NCBI GenBank assembly: GCA_001896545.1 | Contig: MPOT01000065.1 | Span: 1 to 50,949, forward strand | Direction: 5' to 3' | Source: Tepidanaerobacter sp. EBM-38 | GTDB lineage: Bacteria; Bacillota; Thermosediminibacteria; Thermosediminibacterales; Tepidanaerobacteraceae | Length of the DNA stretch: 50,949 nt | In this document: in pieces, positions 1 to 7,425 of the stretch | Position numbering within the stretch: position 1 is the first letter of the stretch | Layout of the letters: every line of letters begins with the position of its first letter | Notes under the pieces: generated by a model | The model's input: only the letters and a program-made list of their open reading frames with translations | Told to the model about the DNA's origin: nothing | Database searches by the model: none | Made by a program: the position numbers and the translations under genes

Positions 1-1
1 G

Positions 2-1243
2 CCGGACAAAAAAGTTGAAAATTATGATGTCATAGTCATCGGAGGCGGAGCAGCAGGCATGACGGCAGCGATATATGCCGGACGAGCCAGGCTTTCCACG
101 CTGCTTATTGAAAAGACGCTTATGGGAGGTCTTGCAACTTATACTAACGAAATAGAAAACTATCCGGGTTTCCCTGAAGGCATCAACGGGGAAGGTCTTA
201 TGAAACTTTTTGAAAGCCAGATGAAAAAATTTAATGTCAAGACAAAGCTTGCTGATGTGCGGCAGGTGGATTTAAGTGGCGATACTAAAATAGTAAAAAC
301 CCTTCGCACTGATTATCATGCAAAAGCAGTGGTTATTGCCACAGGCGGCAAACCCAGACTTACCGGTGCAAGGGGAGAGGATAAGTTTTTATTCGGTCGC
401 GGCATATCATTTTGCGCAACCTGCGATGCAGCTTATTACACAGATAAAGAGGTTCTTGTAGTGGGCAGCGGCGATGCGGCTATTGAAGAGGCGATTTTCC
501 TTTCAAGGTTTGCCAAAAAAATATATATCTCGGTAATTCACGATGAGGGAATCATGGACGCCAATAAAGTAGCCCAGGAGCAGGCTATGAAAAATGAAAA
601 GCTGAGCTTTATCTGGAATAGCGTAGTAGATGAATTTGTAGGCGAAGAACAGCTGGAAAAGGTAATGCTGAAAAACATAAAAACCGGAGAGAAGATTCCA
701 GTTAAAGTCGATGGTTGTTTCTTATTCATCGGTTACCTGCCGAATACCGAGATTTTCCGCGGTATAGTAGATATGAATGAGCGGGGCTATATAATTACCG
801 ATGAAAACATGCAGACAAATATTCCCGGGGTCTATGCGGTAGGAGATGTGCGTGAAAAATCTCTGCGTCAAGTTGCAACGGCTGTAGGGGATGGAGCCGT
901 AGCAGGCTACATGGTTGAAAGATATATTGAAGAAACCAATGTTTTTCAGAGGGAATTCAAAGAATACACAGGTATGCAGCTTGTTATGTGCTATGACCCT
1001 ACTGATGCAGTAAGCCGAGAGAAATTAGCTATTGTAGAGAAATTTGCTAAAGAAAATCCGGAAATCAAACTCAACAAAATCGATGTATATAAAGGCAAAA
1101 GCATGGCTAAAAGACTCGGCGTTGAAGGCGATCCCTGCCTTGTAGTTATGAATGACGGCTATACAGATTATACAATACCGCTTGCAGAACTTAACGAAGA
1201 TATGCTAAAACATCTCGATCACAAGCAAGCTGCCAACCTGTAA
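2..1243 (+). CDS. Thioredoxin reductase-like flavoprotein with C-terminal Trx-fold tail (5' partial)
   Basis: The gene enters from the left edge. In-frame sequence before the first ATG (position 59) already encodes the FAD-binding strand and the motif VIGGGAAGMTAA, so the true start lies outside. Seen: the redox pair in SFCATCDAAYY (CxxC), an NAD(P)H-binding VVGSGDAAIEEA segment, and the FAD-binding GVYAVGDVRE near the end of the core. The family transfers electrons from NAD(P)H through FAD to a disulfide in the cytoplasm. About 95 extra C-terminal residues look like a thioredoxin fold (a VVM strand after a Pro, alternating alpha/beta), but the usual CxxC is absent; CYDPTD sits where it would be. 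The partner protein is therefore uncertain. A strong hairpin follows the stop codon. Confidence 0.88.
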   Translation, partial: PDKKVENYDVIVIGGGAAGMTAAIYAGRARLSTLLIEKTLMGGLATYTNEIENYPGFPEGINGEGLMKLFESQMKKFNVKTKLADVRQVDLSGDTKIVKTLRTDYHAKAVVIATGGKPRLTGARGEDKFLFGRGISFCATCDAAYYTDKEVLVVGSGDAAIEEAIFLSRFAKKIYISVIHDEGIMDANKVAQEQAMKNEKLSFIWNSVVDEFVGEEQLEKVMLKNIKTGEKIPVKVDGCFLFIGYLPNTEIFRGIVDMNERGYIITDENMQTNIPGVYAVGDVREKSLRQVATAVGDGAVAGYMVERYIEETNVFQREFKEYTGMQLVMCYDPTDAVSREKLAIVEKFAKENPEIKLNKIDVYKGKSMAKRLGVEGDPCLVVMNDGYTDYTIPLAELNEDMLKHLDHKQAANL

Positions 1244-1258
1244 ATTTTGTAAAATTTT

Positions 1259-1303
1259 AAACACCTTCCGAGGTTATCAAACACAATCCCGGAAGGTGTT
1301 TTT
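1259..1303 (+). terminator. Rho-independent terminator after the flavoprotein gene
   Basis: A 12-bp perfect stem (AAACACCTTCCG at 1259-1270 pairing with CGGAAGGTGTTT at 1290-1301) is followed by a short T-run, 16 nt after the stop codon. Confidence 0.85.
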
Positions 1304-1609
1304 ATAATGGAATCATTTCTTAATTATTCAGGATTTTATGATTGCAGCTTCTGCACTGTACGGTATAATTTAAAAAGATGGATTAAAGCAATATCTTAAG
1401 AAAGATTCTACCGTAGAAAGTTAATTTTAGCCCAGAAATGTCAATATATTGTTTTAGATTTAATAAAAACGCTATATGTTGACCATCAATTTGAGAAAAC
1501 AGGGTTTTTACATTAGAATCCATAAATAATATATAATCAGTATATCGCGATATCGTGGAAAAAATTTTTGACTTATATGAACTTAAAACTAAACTGGAGG
1601 TTTGTTATA
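1304..1609. other. Intergenic region upstream of xth, with weak promoter
   Basis: No gene is seen. A possible promoter for the exonuclease is TTTACA (1507-1512) with TATAAT (1532-1537), but the 19-nt spacing is long. A short palindrome TATCGCGATA lies near 1542-1551, between this box and the gene, and could be an operator; no family is assigned. The rest is AT-rich without structure I can support. Confidence 0.4.
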
Positions 1610-2365
1610 GTGAAAGCAGTTTCATGGAATGTCAACGGTCTTAGAGCGTGTTTAGGTAAGGGCTTTTTGGAGTATTTCAAAGAGGTTGATGCCGATATAT
1701 TTGCAATACAAGAAACAAAACTGCAAGAGGGGCAAGTAGAGCTTGAACTGGAAGGCTATGAGCAGTATTGGAATTATGCGGTCAAAAAGGGATATTCCGG
1801 AACAGCAGTTTTTACAAAGATAAGTCCCTTATCGGTTGCATATGGGATAGATATAGAGGAACATGATGCGGAGGGCAGGGTTATAACCCTTGAATTTGAG
1901 GATTTTTATTTTGTAAATGTGTATGTGCCCAATTCTCAAAGAGGTCTGACCCGCTTAGATTACAGGATGAAATGGGAGGATGATTTTCGAGAATATCTCA
2001 TAAAGTTAGACGGTATAAAACCGGTGATCTGCTGCGGGGATAAAAACGTGGCTCACCAGGAAATAGATTTAAAAAACCCTAAAAGCAACAGAAAAAATGC
2101 AGGCTTTACCGATGAGGAGCGGCAGAAGATGACAGAGCTGCTCGATTCCGGTTTTATCGATGCCTTTAGGTATCTTTATCCGGACAAAAAAGATGCTTAT
2201 ACTTGGTGGTCTTATATGTTTAATGCGCGAGAAAGGAATATTGGTTGGAGAATTGATTATTTCATCGTATCCGAAAGATTAAAAGATAAAATAAAGGATG
2301 TGGAGATTCACTCACATGTCATGGGAAGTGACCATTGTCCGGTGCTTTTGGATATCGACATTTAA
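1610..2365 (+). CDS. xth: Exodeoxyribonuclease III
   Basis: AP endonuclease / 3'-5' exonuclease of base-excision repair, about 251 residues, normal for the ExoA/Xth family. Seen: WNVNGLRA at the N-terminus, the metal-binding Glu in IQETKLQ, GDKNVAH (usually GDFNVAH), a WWSY segment, and the C-terminal catalytic GSDHCPV. The GTG at 1610 is chosen over the upstream in-frame TTG (1568) because GGAGG at 1596-1600 sits correctly before it and the protein then begins at the conserved VKAVSWNVNG. It appears monocistronic; the next gene starts about 130 bp later with its own ribosome site. Confidence 0.93.
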   Translation: MKAVSWNVNGLRACLGKGFLEYFKEVDADIFAIQETKLQEGQVELELEGYEQYWNYAVKKGYSGTAVFTKISPLSVAYGIDIEEHDAEGRVITLEFEDFYFVNVYVPNSQRGLTRLDYRMKWEDDFREYLIKLDGIKPVICCGDKNVAHQEIDLKNPKSNRKNAGFTDEERQKMTELLDSGFIDAFRYLYPDKKDAYTWWSYMFNARERNIGWRIDYFIVSERLKDKIKDVEIHSHVMGSDHCPVLLDIDI

Positions 2366-2492
2366 AAGCGAAAAAGGCGAATCCGCCGCTAGATAAAATG
2401 AAAAAACATAGAATCGGGAATTTTTATTCAAATAAGCAAAAAACGAACAAAACCATATCACAGATTTATTATTCTGACAGCAGGAGAGGAAA

Positions 2493-3404
2493 ATGAAAAT
2501 TACAGGCAAATATAGTAAATTGCGTATCGGAATTGTTTCAGGCATAATAATCGGCATTCTTGCGTTTCTTTATGTTGAAGCTAACAGCCTACAAATAACC
2601 GAATATACTATTACATCCCCTAAAATCCCCGAGGAATTTGAAGGTTTTAAGATACTACAATTGTCGGATTTGCATAGTAAGGAGTTTGGAAGGGATAATA
2701 TACGTCTTATAGAACAAATCAAAGCTCAAAACCCTGACATTATTGTGGCAACTGGTGATATGCTAAATTCAGGCAATGATAACGGACAGGTATTTTATAA
2801 TTTGGCAAAAGAACTGGTGAAAGAGTTTAAACTGTATTACATAAAAGGGAATCACGAGCAAATAGCTGAGTTTAAGGCGCAAGGAGCAGGCTCTGGCTGG
2901 TTTGACTCTTATATGGATGAATTGAGAAACTTAGGTGTCATTATATTAGATAATGATAAAGTCGAGTTAAAAAAAGGCGATGCCTCAATAAATCTTTATG
3001 GTCTTGAAATTTCGCTTCTCCTTTACAGGGGAAGATACTCTTCCAATTATAATGGAGAGAAATCCATAGATGTACCTGGCATTGAAAAAAAATTAGGCGG
3101 GTGTGAAAGAAAAAAATACAACATACTGCTCACGCATAACCCGGCGTATTTCCAGATATACAGCCAGTGGGGTGCAGATCTTGTTTTGTCAGGTCATATT
3201 CACGGAGGAATTGTAAGGCTGCCGTTTTTAGGCGGACTGCTTTCCCCTGACGCCACATTTTTCCCAAAATACGATGCGGGTGAATTTGAACTTGGCGACT
3301 CAAAGATGATAGTAAGCAGGGGATTGGGCAACAGCACTCTAAAACTTCGAGTCTTCAACCGCCCTGAAATAATAACCATTACCCTATGTAGGGGCGGTCA
3401 TTGA
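2493..3404 (+). CDS. Membrane-anchored calcineurin-like metallophosphoesterase (YkuE/YaeI type)
   Basis: Has the full dinuclear metal-site set of the family: LSDLHS (DxH), ATGDM (GD), KGNHE (GNHE), LLTHNP and LSGHIHGG (GHxH). Residues about 10-27 form an N-terminal membrane anchor, so the catalytic domain should face outward. YkuE/YaeI relatives act on phosphorylated lipids such as UDP-diacylglucosamine, but the substrate here is not shown by sequence. ATG 2493 follows AGGAGAGG. The last codons (LCRGGH and the stop) lie inside a dispersed palindromic repeat at 3388-3408, so the repeat has supplied or replaced the natural C-terminus. Confidence 0.87.
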   Translation: MKITGKYSKLRIGIVSGIIIGILAFLYVEANSLQITEYTITSPKIPEEFEGFKILQLSDLHSKEFGRDNIRLIEQIKAQNPDIIVATGDMLNSGNDNGQVFYNLAKELVKEFKLYYIKGNHEQIAEFKAQGAGSGWFDSYMDELRNLGVIILDNDKVELKKGDASINLYGLEISLLLYRGRYSSNYNGEKSIDVPGIEKKLGGCERKKYNILLTHNPAYFQIYSQWGADLVLSGHIHGGIVRLPFLGGLLSPDATFFPKYDAGEFELGDSKMIVSRGLGNSTLKLRVFNRPEIITITLCRGGH

Positions 3405-3408
3405 CCGC
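3388..3408 (+). repeat. Palindromic repeat copy 1 (GTAGGGG family)
   Basis: GTAGGGG followed by a perfect 7-1-7 palindrome, GCGGTCA-T-TGACCGC (3394-3408). Related copies lie at 18966, 19156, 19225, 19580 and 41364. This copy provides the stop codon of the metallophosphoesterase gene. Confidence 0.75.
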
Positions 3409-3523
3409 TTGGCAACACAATTTGCTGATGATGACATGTATTATAGGGCTTAGATACCATTATTATTGTTATTGGTACATTAGCGCTTTTGACAGCTACG
3501 TGATTAGAGCAGGAGGTTAATTA

Positions 3524-4555
3524 ATGAAAGTATATTTTACTTCAAGTTTATGGTGCAAAGGTAAAGGGTTTTGGGGGTTTAGCCAGCGGACAAACTGGCA
3601 GTTTGAATATGAAGGGGCGAAATGCTACATCCCTGCTGTATATCGTTTTTCAGGCGGTATTGTTTTTGACATTATTACCATTTTAGATGAAATAAAACTA
3701 CGCAAGTTTTTTGAAAAGTATGTGGACATTGAAGCAACATTAACACCTTTACAGCGGCGCTGTTTAGAACAGGAGCATCCTTATCAGGCGATACCAATAA
3801 GTGAAATATGGATAAACGGCAAGCAGGTAATAGACGGATATTCGTCTAGCAGCGCTATGAGCATACCATGGATTGGGCAAGATGAAAAATTGACACTTGT
3901 GCAAAAGGCATACTCATCGATTTTAAAGGATGGAACCTGCTTTGCCTGTGAACGTTTTTGCGTGCCATATCCTCCGGCAGATTCTAAAATTCAAAAGCTG
4001 CTGCGCTTTTTACGTATGGACAAAGTAAGCGGAATAAAGCTGCTGACATACCCTGTTAAACGATTTATACCTTTGGACATACATTTTGAAATGTCAGTTG
4101 ATGAAAAGGAGAAACAGCTTTGCTTTAATCATCCCATTACAGGAATAAAGCATATACTGTATTTTCAGGGGGCAGAGTTCATAGAACTTCCCGTTGAAGC
4201 AAGCGGCAACCGCAATCTTTACATTCTGCAGTCAATGTATGAAATAGAGCCTGCCTTGCCGCAAGGAGACAATTTGCAGTTTGGAAGCAGTATTGACAAG
4301 TTGCTTGAGATAACAGATGATAAATTCATGCCAGCATCTAGCGCGTCTATTGGCATTATTGGCGGAGCTGACGGTCCCACTTCAATTTTCATTTCATCAA
4401 AGGAAGACGAAAAGCCTCAGCCCCACGGTTTACACGGACTTCCGTTACACAGTTGCTATTGTGTACCAAGCTTTCAAAAGGAAGATACCTTCCACTTTGT
4501 CCTTGAAGGCATCAATATCAAAGACTGCGACAGCAAAGAATATAATTTTCAATAA
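3524..4555 (+). CDS. Orphan protein with a decarboxylase-beta-like GGADGPT motif
   Basis: A 343-residue protein of no family I recognise. ATG 3524 is preceded by AGGAGGT. The first 270 residues look soluble and aromatic-rich, with no signal peptide or membrane helix. Residues 276-290 read IGIIGGADGPTSIFI, which matches the signature of the beta subunit of sodium-pumping oxaloacetate/methylmalonyl-CoA decarboxylases (consensus near GIIGGADGPTAIF). Nothing else resembles that 10-plus-helix membrane subunit. A Cys/His-bearing tail follows (HGLHGLPLHSCYC, about 301-313). Function is unknown; automated annotation may wrongly call it a sodium pump subunit. It stands alone between dispersed repeats. 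Confidence 0.7.
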   Translation: MKVYFTSSLWCKGKGFWGFSQRTNWQFEYEGAKCYIPAVYRFSGGIVFDIITILDEIKLRKFFEKYVDIEATLTPLQRRCLEQEHPYQAIPISEIWINGKQVIDGYSSSSAMSIPWIGQDEKLTLVQKAYSSILKDGTCFACERFCVPYPPADSKIQKLLRFLRMDKVSGIKLLTYPVKRFIPLDIHFEMSVDEKEKQLCFNHPITGIKHILYFQGAEFIELPVEASGNRNLYILQSMYEIEPALPQGDNLQFGSSIDKLLEITDDKFMPASSASIGIIGGADGPTSIFISSKEDEKPQPHGLHGLPLHSCYCVPSFQKEDTFHFVLEGINIKDCDSKEYNFQ

Positions 4556-4593
4556 CTTGTTGCATAATTGTAAAAGTTACAAAAGCAAAGCAC

Positions 4594-4621
4594 TGTCATC
4601 CTGAGCGAAGCAAAGAATCTT
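4594..4621 (+). repeat. Dispersed repeat, TCATCCTGAGCGAAGC family
   Basis: The stretch TGTCATCCTGAGCGAAGC followed by AAAGAATCTT resembles a short repeat met in many clostridial and other anaerobe genomes. A diverged inverted copy is at 15428-15452 and a more distant one at 42272-42301. Confidence 0.55.
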
Positions 4622-4745
4622 ATGACGCATTCTCTGTATAATGTATATCAGTGGGATTTTACGATATTGAATCGTATGTGTATAATCCAATTGAAGGAGC
4701 AAGATATATGGAGTTAAAATTAAAAGATTAATAAAACAGCTTGAC

Positions 4746-4786
4746 TATCACCTTGAGTGTTAGCTTATGATTGTCTTGAGGTGATA
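4746..4786 (+). promoter_or_regulatory. Hairpin sequestering a Shine-Dalgarno site
   Basis: TATCACCT (4746-4753) is the exact complement of AGGTGATA (4779-4786), which contains the ribosome site of the gene starting at 4790; weaker pairing extends the arms inward. In RNA this would mask the Shine-Dalgarno sequence; as DNA it could be an operator. TTGACT (4741-4746) overlaps its left arm. The regulator is unknown. Confidence 0.45.
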
Positions 4787-4789
4787 ATT

Positions 4790-5122
4790 ATGTTTATTAA
4801 AGAAGTATGCACAATAACAAAACTGACTAATCAAAAAGAATTAAGTCTTGACCGAGAAAAGGCAAAACAACTGCTGCTTGATAAGCTAAGAAAAGGTGAT
4901 AAAAATGTTAAAACGAGCATTGAAATTTGCTATAGGACCAAGCTTAGGAATAACTTTGGGAGCGTAATCATCCCACGGATTATATTCCCACACCTATATA
5001 ATGAAACGTATCCACCAATACTCCTACAGGCCGGTTTAAATTTTGTTGTAATTTATATTGTGTCCTCTTTAGTTTCTCTGCTCATTGAATGGATAAAATC
5101 AAGGGCACAAAGCAAGCAATAA
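4790..5122 (+). CDS. Small membrane protein, possibly two overlapping genes fused by a frameshift
   Basis: ATG 4790 follows GAGGTGAT and gives 110 residues of unrecognised sequence. The first half is charged; the second half has a hydrophobic segment (LNFVVIYIVSSLVSLLIEW) typical of a membrane helix. A second well-placed start in another frame (AAAAGGTGAT then ATG at 4905) encodes MLKRALKFAIGPSLGITLGA before a stop at 4965-4967. Adding one base near 4965 would join that hydrophobic start to the downstream membrane part (IIPRIIFPHL onwards). The original arrangement may thus have been two overlapping small genes. Whether the frameshift is real or a sequencing error cannot be told. Confidence 0.5.
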   Translation: MFIKEVCTITKLTNQKELSLDREKAKQLLLDKLRKGDKNVKTSIEICYRTKLRNNFGSVIIPRIIFPHLYNETYPPILLQAGLNFVVIYIVSSLVSLLIEWIKSRAQSKQ

Positions 5123-5141
5123 TGTCTTTTCGAAACACTTT

Positions 5142-5582
5142 TCAGTGAGAGAGTTTTTCTATTAAATACCGAAGATTTCTTTCAAATTTTGCGTCTTGTT
5201 CCGGTTCTCTTTTTTTAAACTTTGTGTATTTGTGGTGCCTGCTGCGGATTTCCCTATTGATATGCCTTCGGGTAAGCAGCTGCTGGATATTTTCAGAAGA
5301 AATTATCAGGCCGTTTTGATTGATACAAAAAGCTTCCTTGGCAAGTGCCATTGCTGCTAAACCATAATCCTGAGTTATGACGATATCGCCTTTTGAAGCG
5401 TGATTTGCGATATAGTAATCTGCACTGTCCGGCGACTGGTCCACCGTAACAATTGTTGCGTAATTATCTTCCAAATAATGGGAAAAGTTTTTAACTACAA
5501 CTATTTTCAAATCGTAGGATTTAGCTGTTTTTATGGCTATATCTACAACAGGGCAGCCGTCTGCGTCTACAAAAATTTTCAT
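5142..5582 (-). CDS. YaiI/YqxD family protein (UPF0178, DUF188)
   Basis: Starts MKIFVDADGCPVVD, the signature of the UPF0178 family, with VITQDYGLAAMAL in the middle and a basic tail (RRHINREIRSRHHKYTKF). The acidic DAD and TQD residues recall PIN-like nuclease folds, but no activity is established for the family. The ATG at 5582 is chosen over an upstream in-frame ATG at 5600 because it has a GGTGAT ribosome site and begins the conserved domain; 146 residues is normal. It is divergent from bioY. Confidence 0.88.
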   Translation of the reverse strand: MKIFVDADGCPVVDIAIKTAKSYDLKIVVVKNFSHYLEDNYATIVTVDQSPDSADYYIANHASKGDIVITQDYGLAAMALAKEAFCINQNGLIISSENIQQLLTRRHINREIRSRHHKYTKFKKREPEQDAKFERNLRYLIEKLSH

Positions 5583-5714
5583 AATAATCACCGTCTCCAT
5601 TATATCATATCAAGTAACTATAAATGGCTAGTAAAATTCCAAAATACTTGAAAATATTAAATACTAAGCTGTGTAAAGAAGTACAGCCACATCAACATGT
5701 AATATCCACATGTA

Positions 5715-5746
5715 TTGTCAACCATAAACTAAATTTAAGTTGACAA
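5715..5746 (+). promoter_or_regulatory. BirA (biotin repressor) operator
   Basis: TTGTCAAC (5715-5722) and GTTGACAA (5739-5746) form a perfect inverted repeat separated by 16 nt, the arm sequence and spacing of Firmicutes BirA boxes (TTGTTAAC-N16-GTTAACAA). The right arm covers the -35 box of the bioY promoter, so biotinyl-AMP-loaded BirA should block transcription. The birA gene is not in the window. Confidence 0.85.
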
Positions 5747-5768
5747 TTACCTCTCCCTTTAGTATTAT
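5740..5768 (+). promoter_or_regulatory. bioY-bioB promoter
   Basis: TTGACA (5740-5745), a 17-nt spacer and TATTAT (5763-5768) form a near-consensus vegetative promoter overlapping the BirA operator. The expected transcript start is near 5775, about 25 nt before the bioY start. Confidence 0.85.
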
Positions 5769-5800
5769 AAGAGAAAATATTCTAGGAAGGGGTAATTTTT

Positions 5801-6367
5801 ATGAACATAAAGACTAGAGATATGGTTTTAATAGCTTTATTTGCCGCACTTACGGCAATCGGGGCATTTATCAAAATACCTACCCCGCTTGTCCCTTTTA
5901 CGCTGCAATATTTGTTTTGTGCTTATTCAGGTATTCTGCTGGGTGCAAAACGGGGTCTTTGCTCACAACTTTTGTATTTAGGCGTTGGCTTGATGGGTTT
6001 CCCGGTTTTTACTCAGGGAGGCGGCCCCATGTATATTTTCCAACCGACATTTGGCTACATAATAGGTTTTTCACTTTGTGCATATATTATAGGCAAACTT
6101 ACAGAAAGATTGGATAAAATCACACTGACCAGCCTACTAAGCCCCATTTTGGCGGGTATGTCTATTGTGTACTCATGCGGTATTATTCACTTATATTTAA
6201 TTATGAATTTTTATTTGGGCAAACCTATGTCATTTAAGGCAGCTGTAATTGCAGGATTATTCCCATTTGTGTTTTCTGATTTGATTTACAGTGTAATAAT
6301 CGCCCTTACAGCTACGGCAATCGTGCCTTCACTCCGAAAATTAGGTTTAGCAGGTGAATCTCATTAA
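5801..6367 (+). CDS. bioY: Biotin transporter S component BioY
   Basis: Substrate-binding membrane subunit of an ECF-type biotin importer, 188 residues and about six hydrophobic segments, normal for the family. Seen: the N-terminal MVLIALFAALTAIGAFIKIP, FTLQYLFCAYSGILLG, and the GGGPMYIFQPTFGYIIGF loop typical of BioY. No EcfA/EcfT genes adjoin, so it would use shared ECF modules encoded elsewhere or work alone. GAAGGGG precedes ATG 5801. It is the first gene of a BirA-controlled operon with bioB about 30 nt downstream. Confidence 0.95.
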   Translation: MNIKTRDMVLIALFAALTAIGAFIKIPTPLVPFTLQYLFCAYSGILLGAKRGLCSQLLYLGVGLMGFPVFTQGGGPMYIFQPTFGYIIGFSLCAYIIGKLTERLDKITLTSLLSPILAGMSIVYSCGIIHLYLIMNFYLGKPMSFKAAVIAGLFPFVFSDLIYSVIIALTATAIVPSLRKLGLAGESH

Positions 6368-6397
6368 ATTTATTAAAACCTCATGGAGGTCATATAT

Positions 6398-7378
6398 TTG
6401 AAAAGCCTTATTCAAGCAGTCACAGACAAAATCTTGTCAGGTGAAACGATAAATTTTGCTGAAGCTGTAAAAATGATAAATATTGCTGAAAATGATGAAA
6501 TTGCACTAGAAGCTTTATATGAGGGTGCCAATATAATTCGAGAAGACTTTATGGGTAAGAAAGTTGATTTATGTGCAATCATTAATGGAAAATCAGGCAA
6601 ATGTTCAGAAAACTGCCGCTTCTGTGCCCAATCGGCCCATTATGATACTAAAATCGATAATCACGGGTTTCTGGAATATGAAGAAATATTGAAAAGGGCA
6701 TTGGATATGGAAGACCAAGGAGTAGTCAGGTTCTCAATAGTTACTTCTGGTAAAGGCATCCACAATGAAGATGAATTAAAAAAGCTGGGGGAAATTTATT
6801 GGCAGCTTAAAAAAGATACAAATCTCAAATTATGTGCCTCACATGGCATAATATCCTATGAACAGGCAGTATATCTTAGGAAAGTAGGTGTAACTACTTA
6901 TCATCATAATCTTGAAACAAGTAGGTGGTTTTTTCCAAGGATATGCACCACCCATACCTATGATGAGCGTGTAAACACCATAAAAAATGTGCAGAAAGCG
7001 AGCCTTGATGTGTGCTGTGGCGGTATCATAGGTATGGGAGAAACCCTTGAGGACAGGATAAGTATGGCTTTTGAGATGAAAGAGCTTGGAGTAAAGTCTG
7101 TTCCAATAAATATATTAACTCCCATAAAAGGTACACCACTTCAAGACAAACAGATTTTATCACCTTTTGAAATATTGAAGACAATGGCTGTATTTAGGTA
7201 TATCCTTCCAGATGCTCATATACGTTATGCCGGTGGACGAATGGCTCTTGAATCCCATCAGATTAAAGGATTCAAAGCAGGGATAAATGCCGCCTTGGTC
7301 GGTAATTACCTAACTACATCGGGAAGTAATATAGAGGAAGATAAGAAAATGATAAAGGCGGCAGGCCTTGAACTGTAA
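6398..7378 (+). CDS. bioB: Biotin synthase
   Basis: Radical SAM enzyme converting dethiobiotin to biotin. Seen: the cluster motif CSENCRFC (CxxxCxxC), then AQSAHY typical of BioB, TYHHNLETS, the FeS-ligand region CCGGIIGMGET, and the late Arg in IRYAGGRM. The TTG at 6398 is preferred over ATG 6383 because the strong GGAGGT (6385-6390) overlaps the latter and lies 7 nt before the TTG. Length (about 326 residues) is normal. It follows bioY under the BirA operator. No bioA, bioD or bioF is present here, so the pair could serve dethiobiotin salvage or complement genes elsewhere. Confidence 0.95.
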   Translation: MKSLIQAVTDKILSGETINFAEAVKMINIAENDEIALEALYEGANIIREDFMGKKVDLCAIINGKSGKCSENCRFCAQSAHYDTKIDNHGFLEYEEILKRALDMEDQGVVRFSIVTSGKGIHNEDELKKLGEIYWQLKKDTNLKLCASHGIISYEQAVYLRKVGVTTYHHNLETSRWFFPRICTTHTYDERVNTIKNVQKASLDVCCGGIIGMGETLEDRISMAFEMKELGVKSVPINILTPIKGTPLQDKQILSPFEILKTMAVFRYILPDAHIRYAGGRMALESHQIKGFKAGINAALVGNYLTTSGSNIEEDKKMIKAAGLEL

Positions 7379-7384
7379 GATCAA

Positions 7385-7423
7385 AAAAGAGGTATTCTTT
7401 TAAATTTAGGATACCTCTTTTCT
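7385..7423. terminator. Terminator between convergent bioB and the Memo-like gene
   Basis: AAAGAGGTAT pairs with ATACCTCTTT across a loop of about 15 nt, with A/T-rich flanks on both sides. It can serve both the bioB transcript and the convergent one. Confidence 0.75.
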
Positions 7424-7425
7424 AT

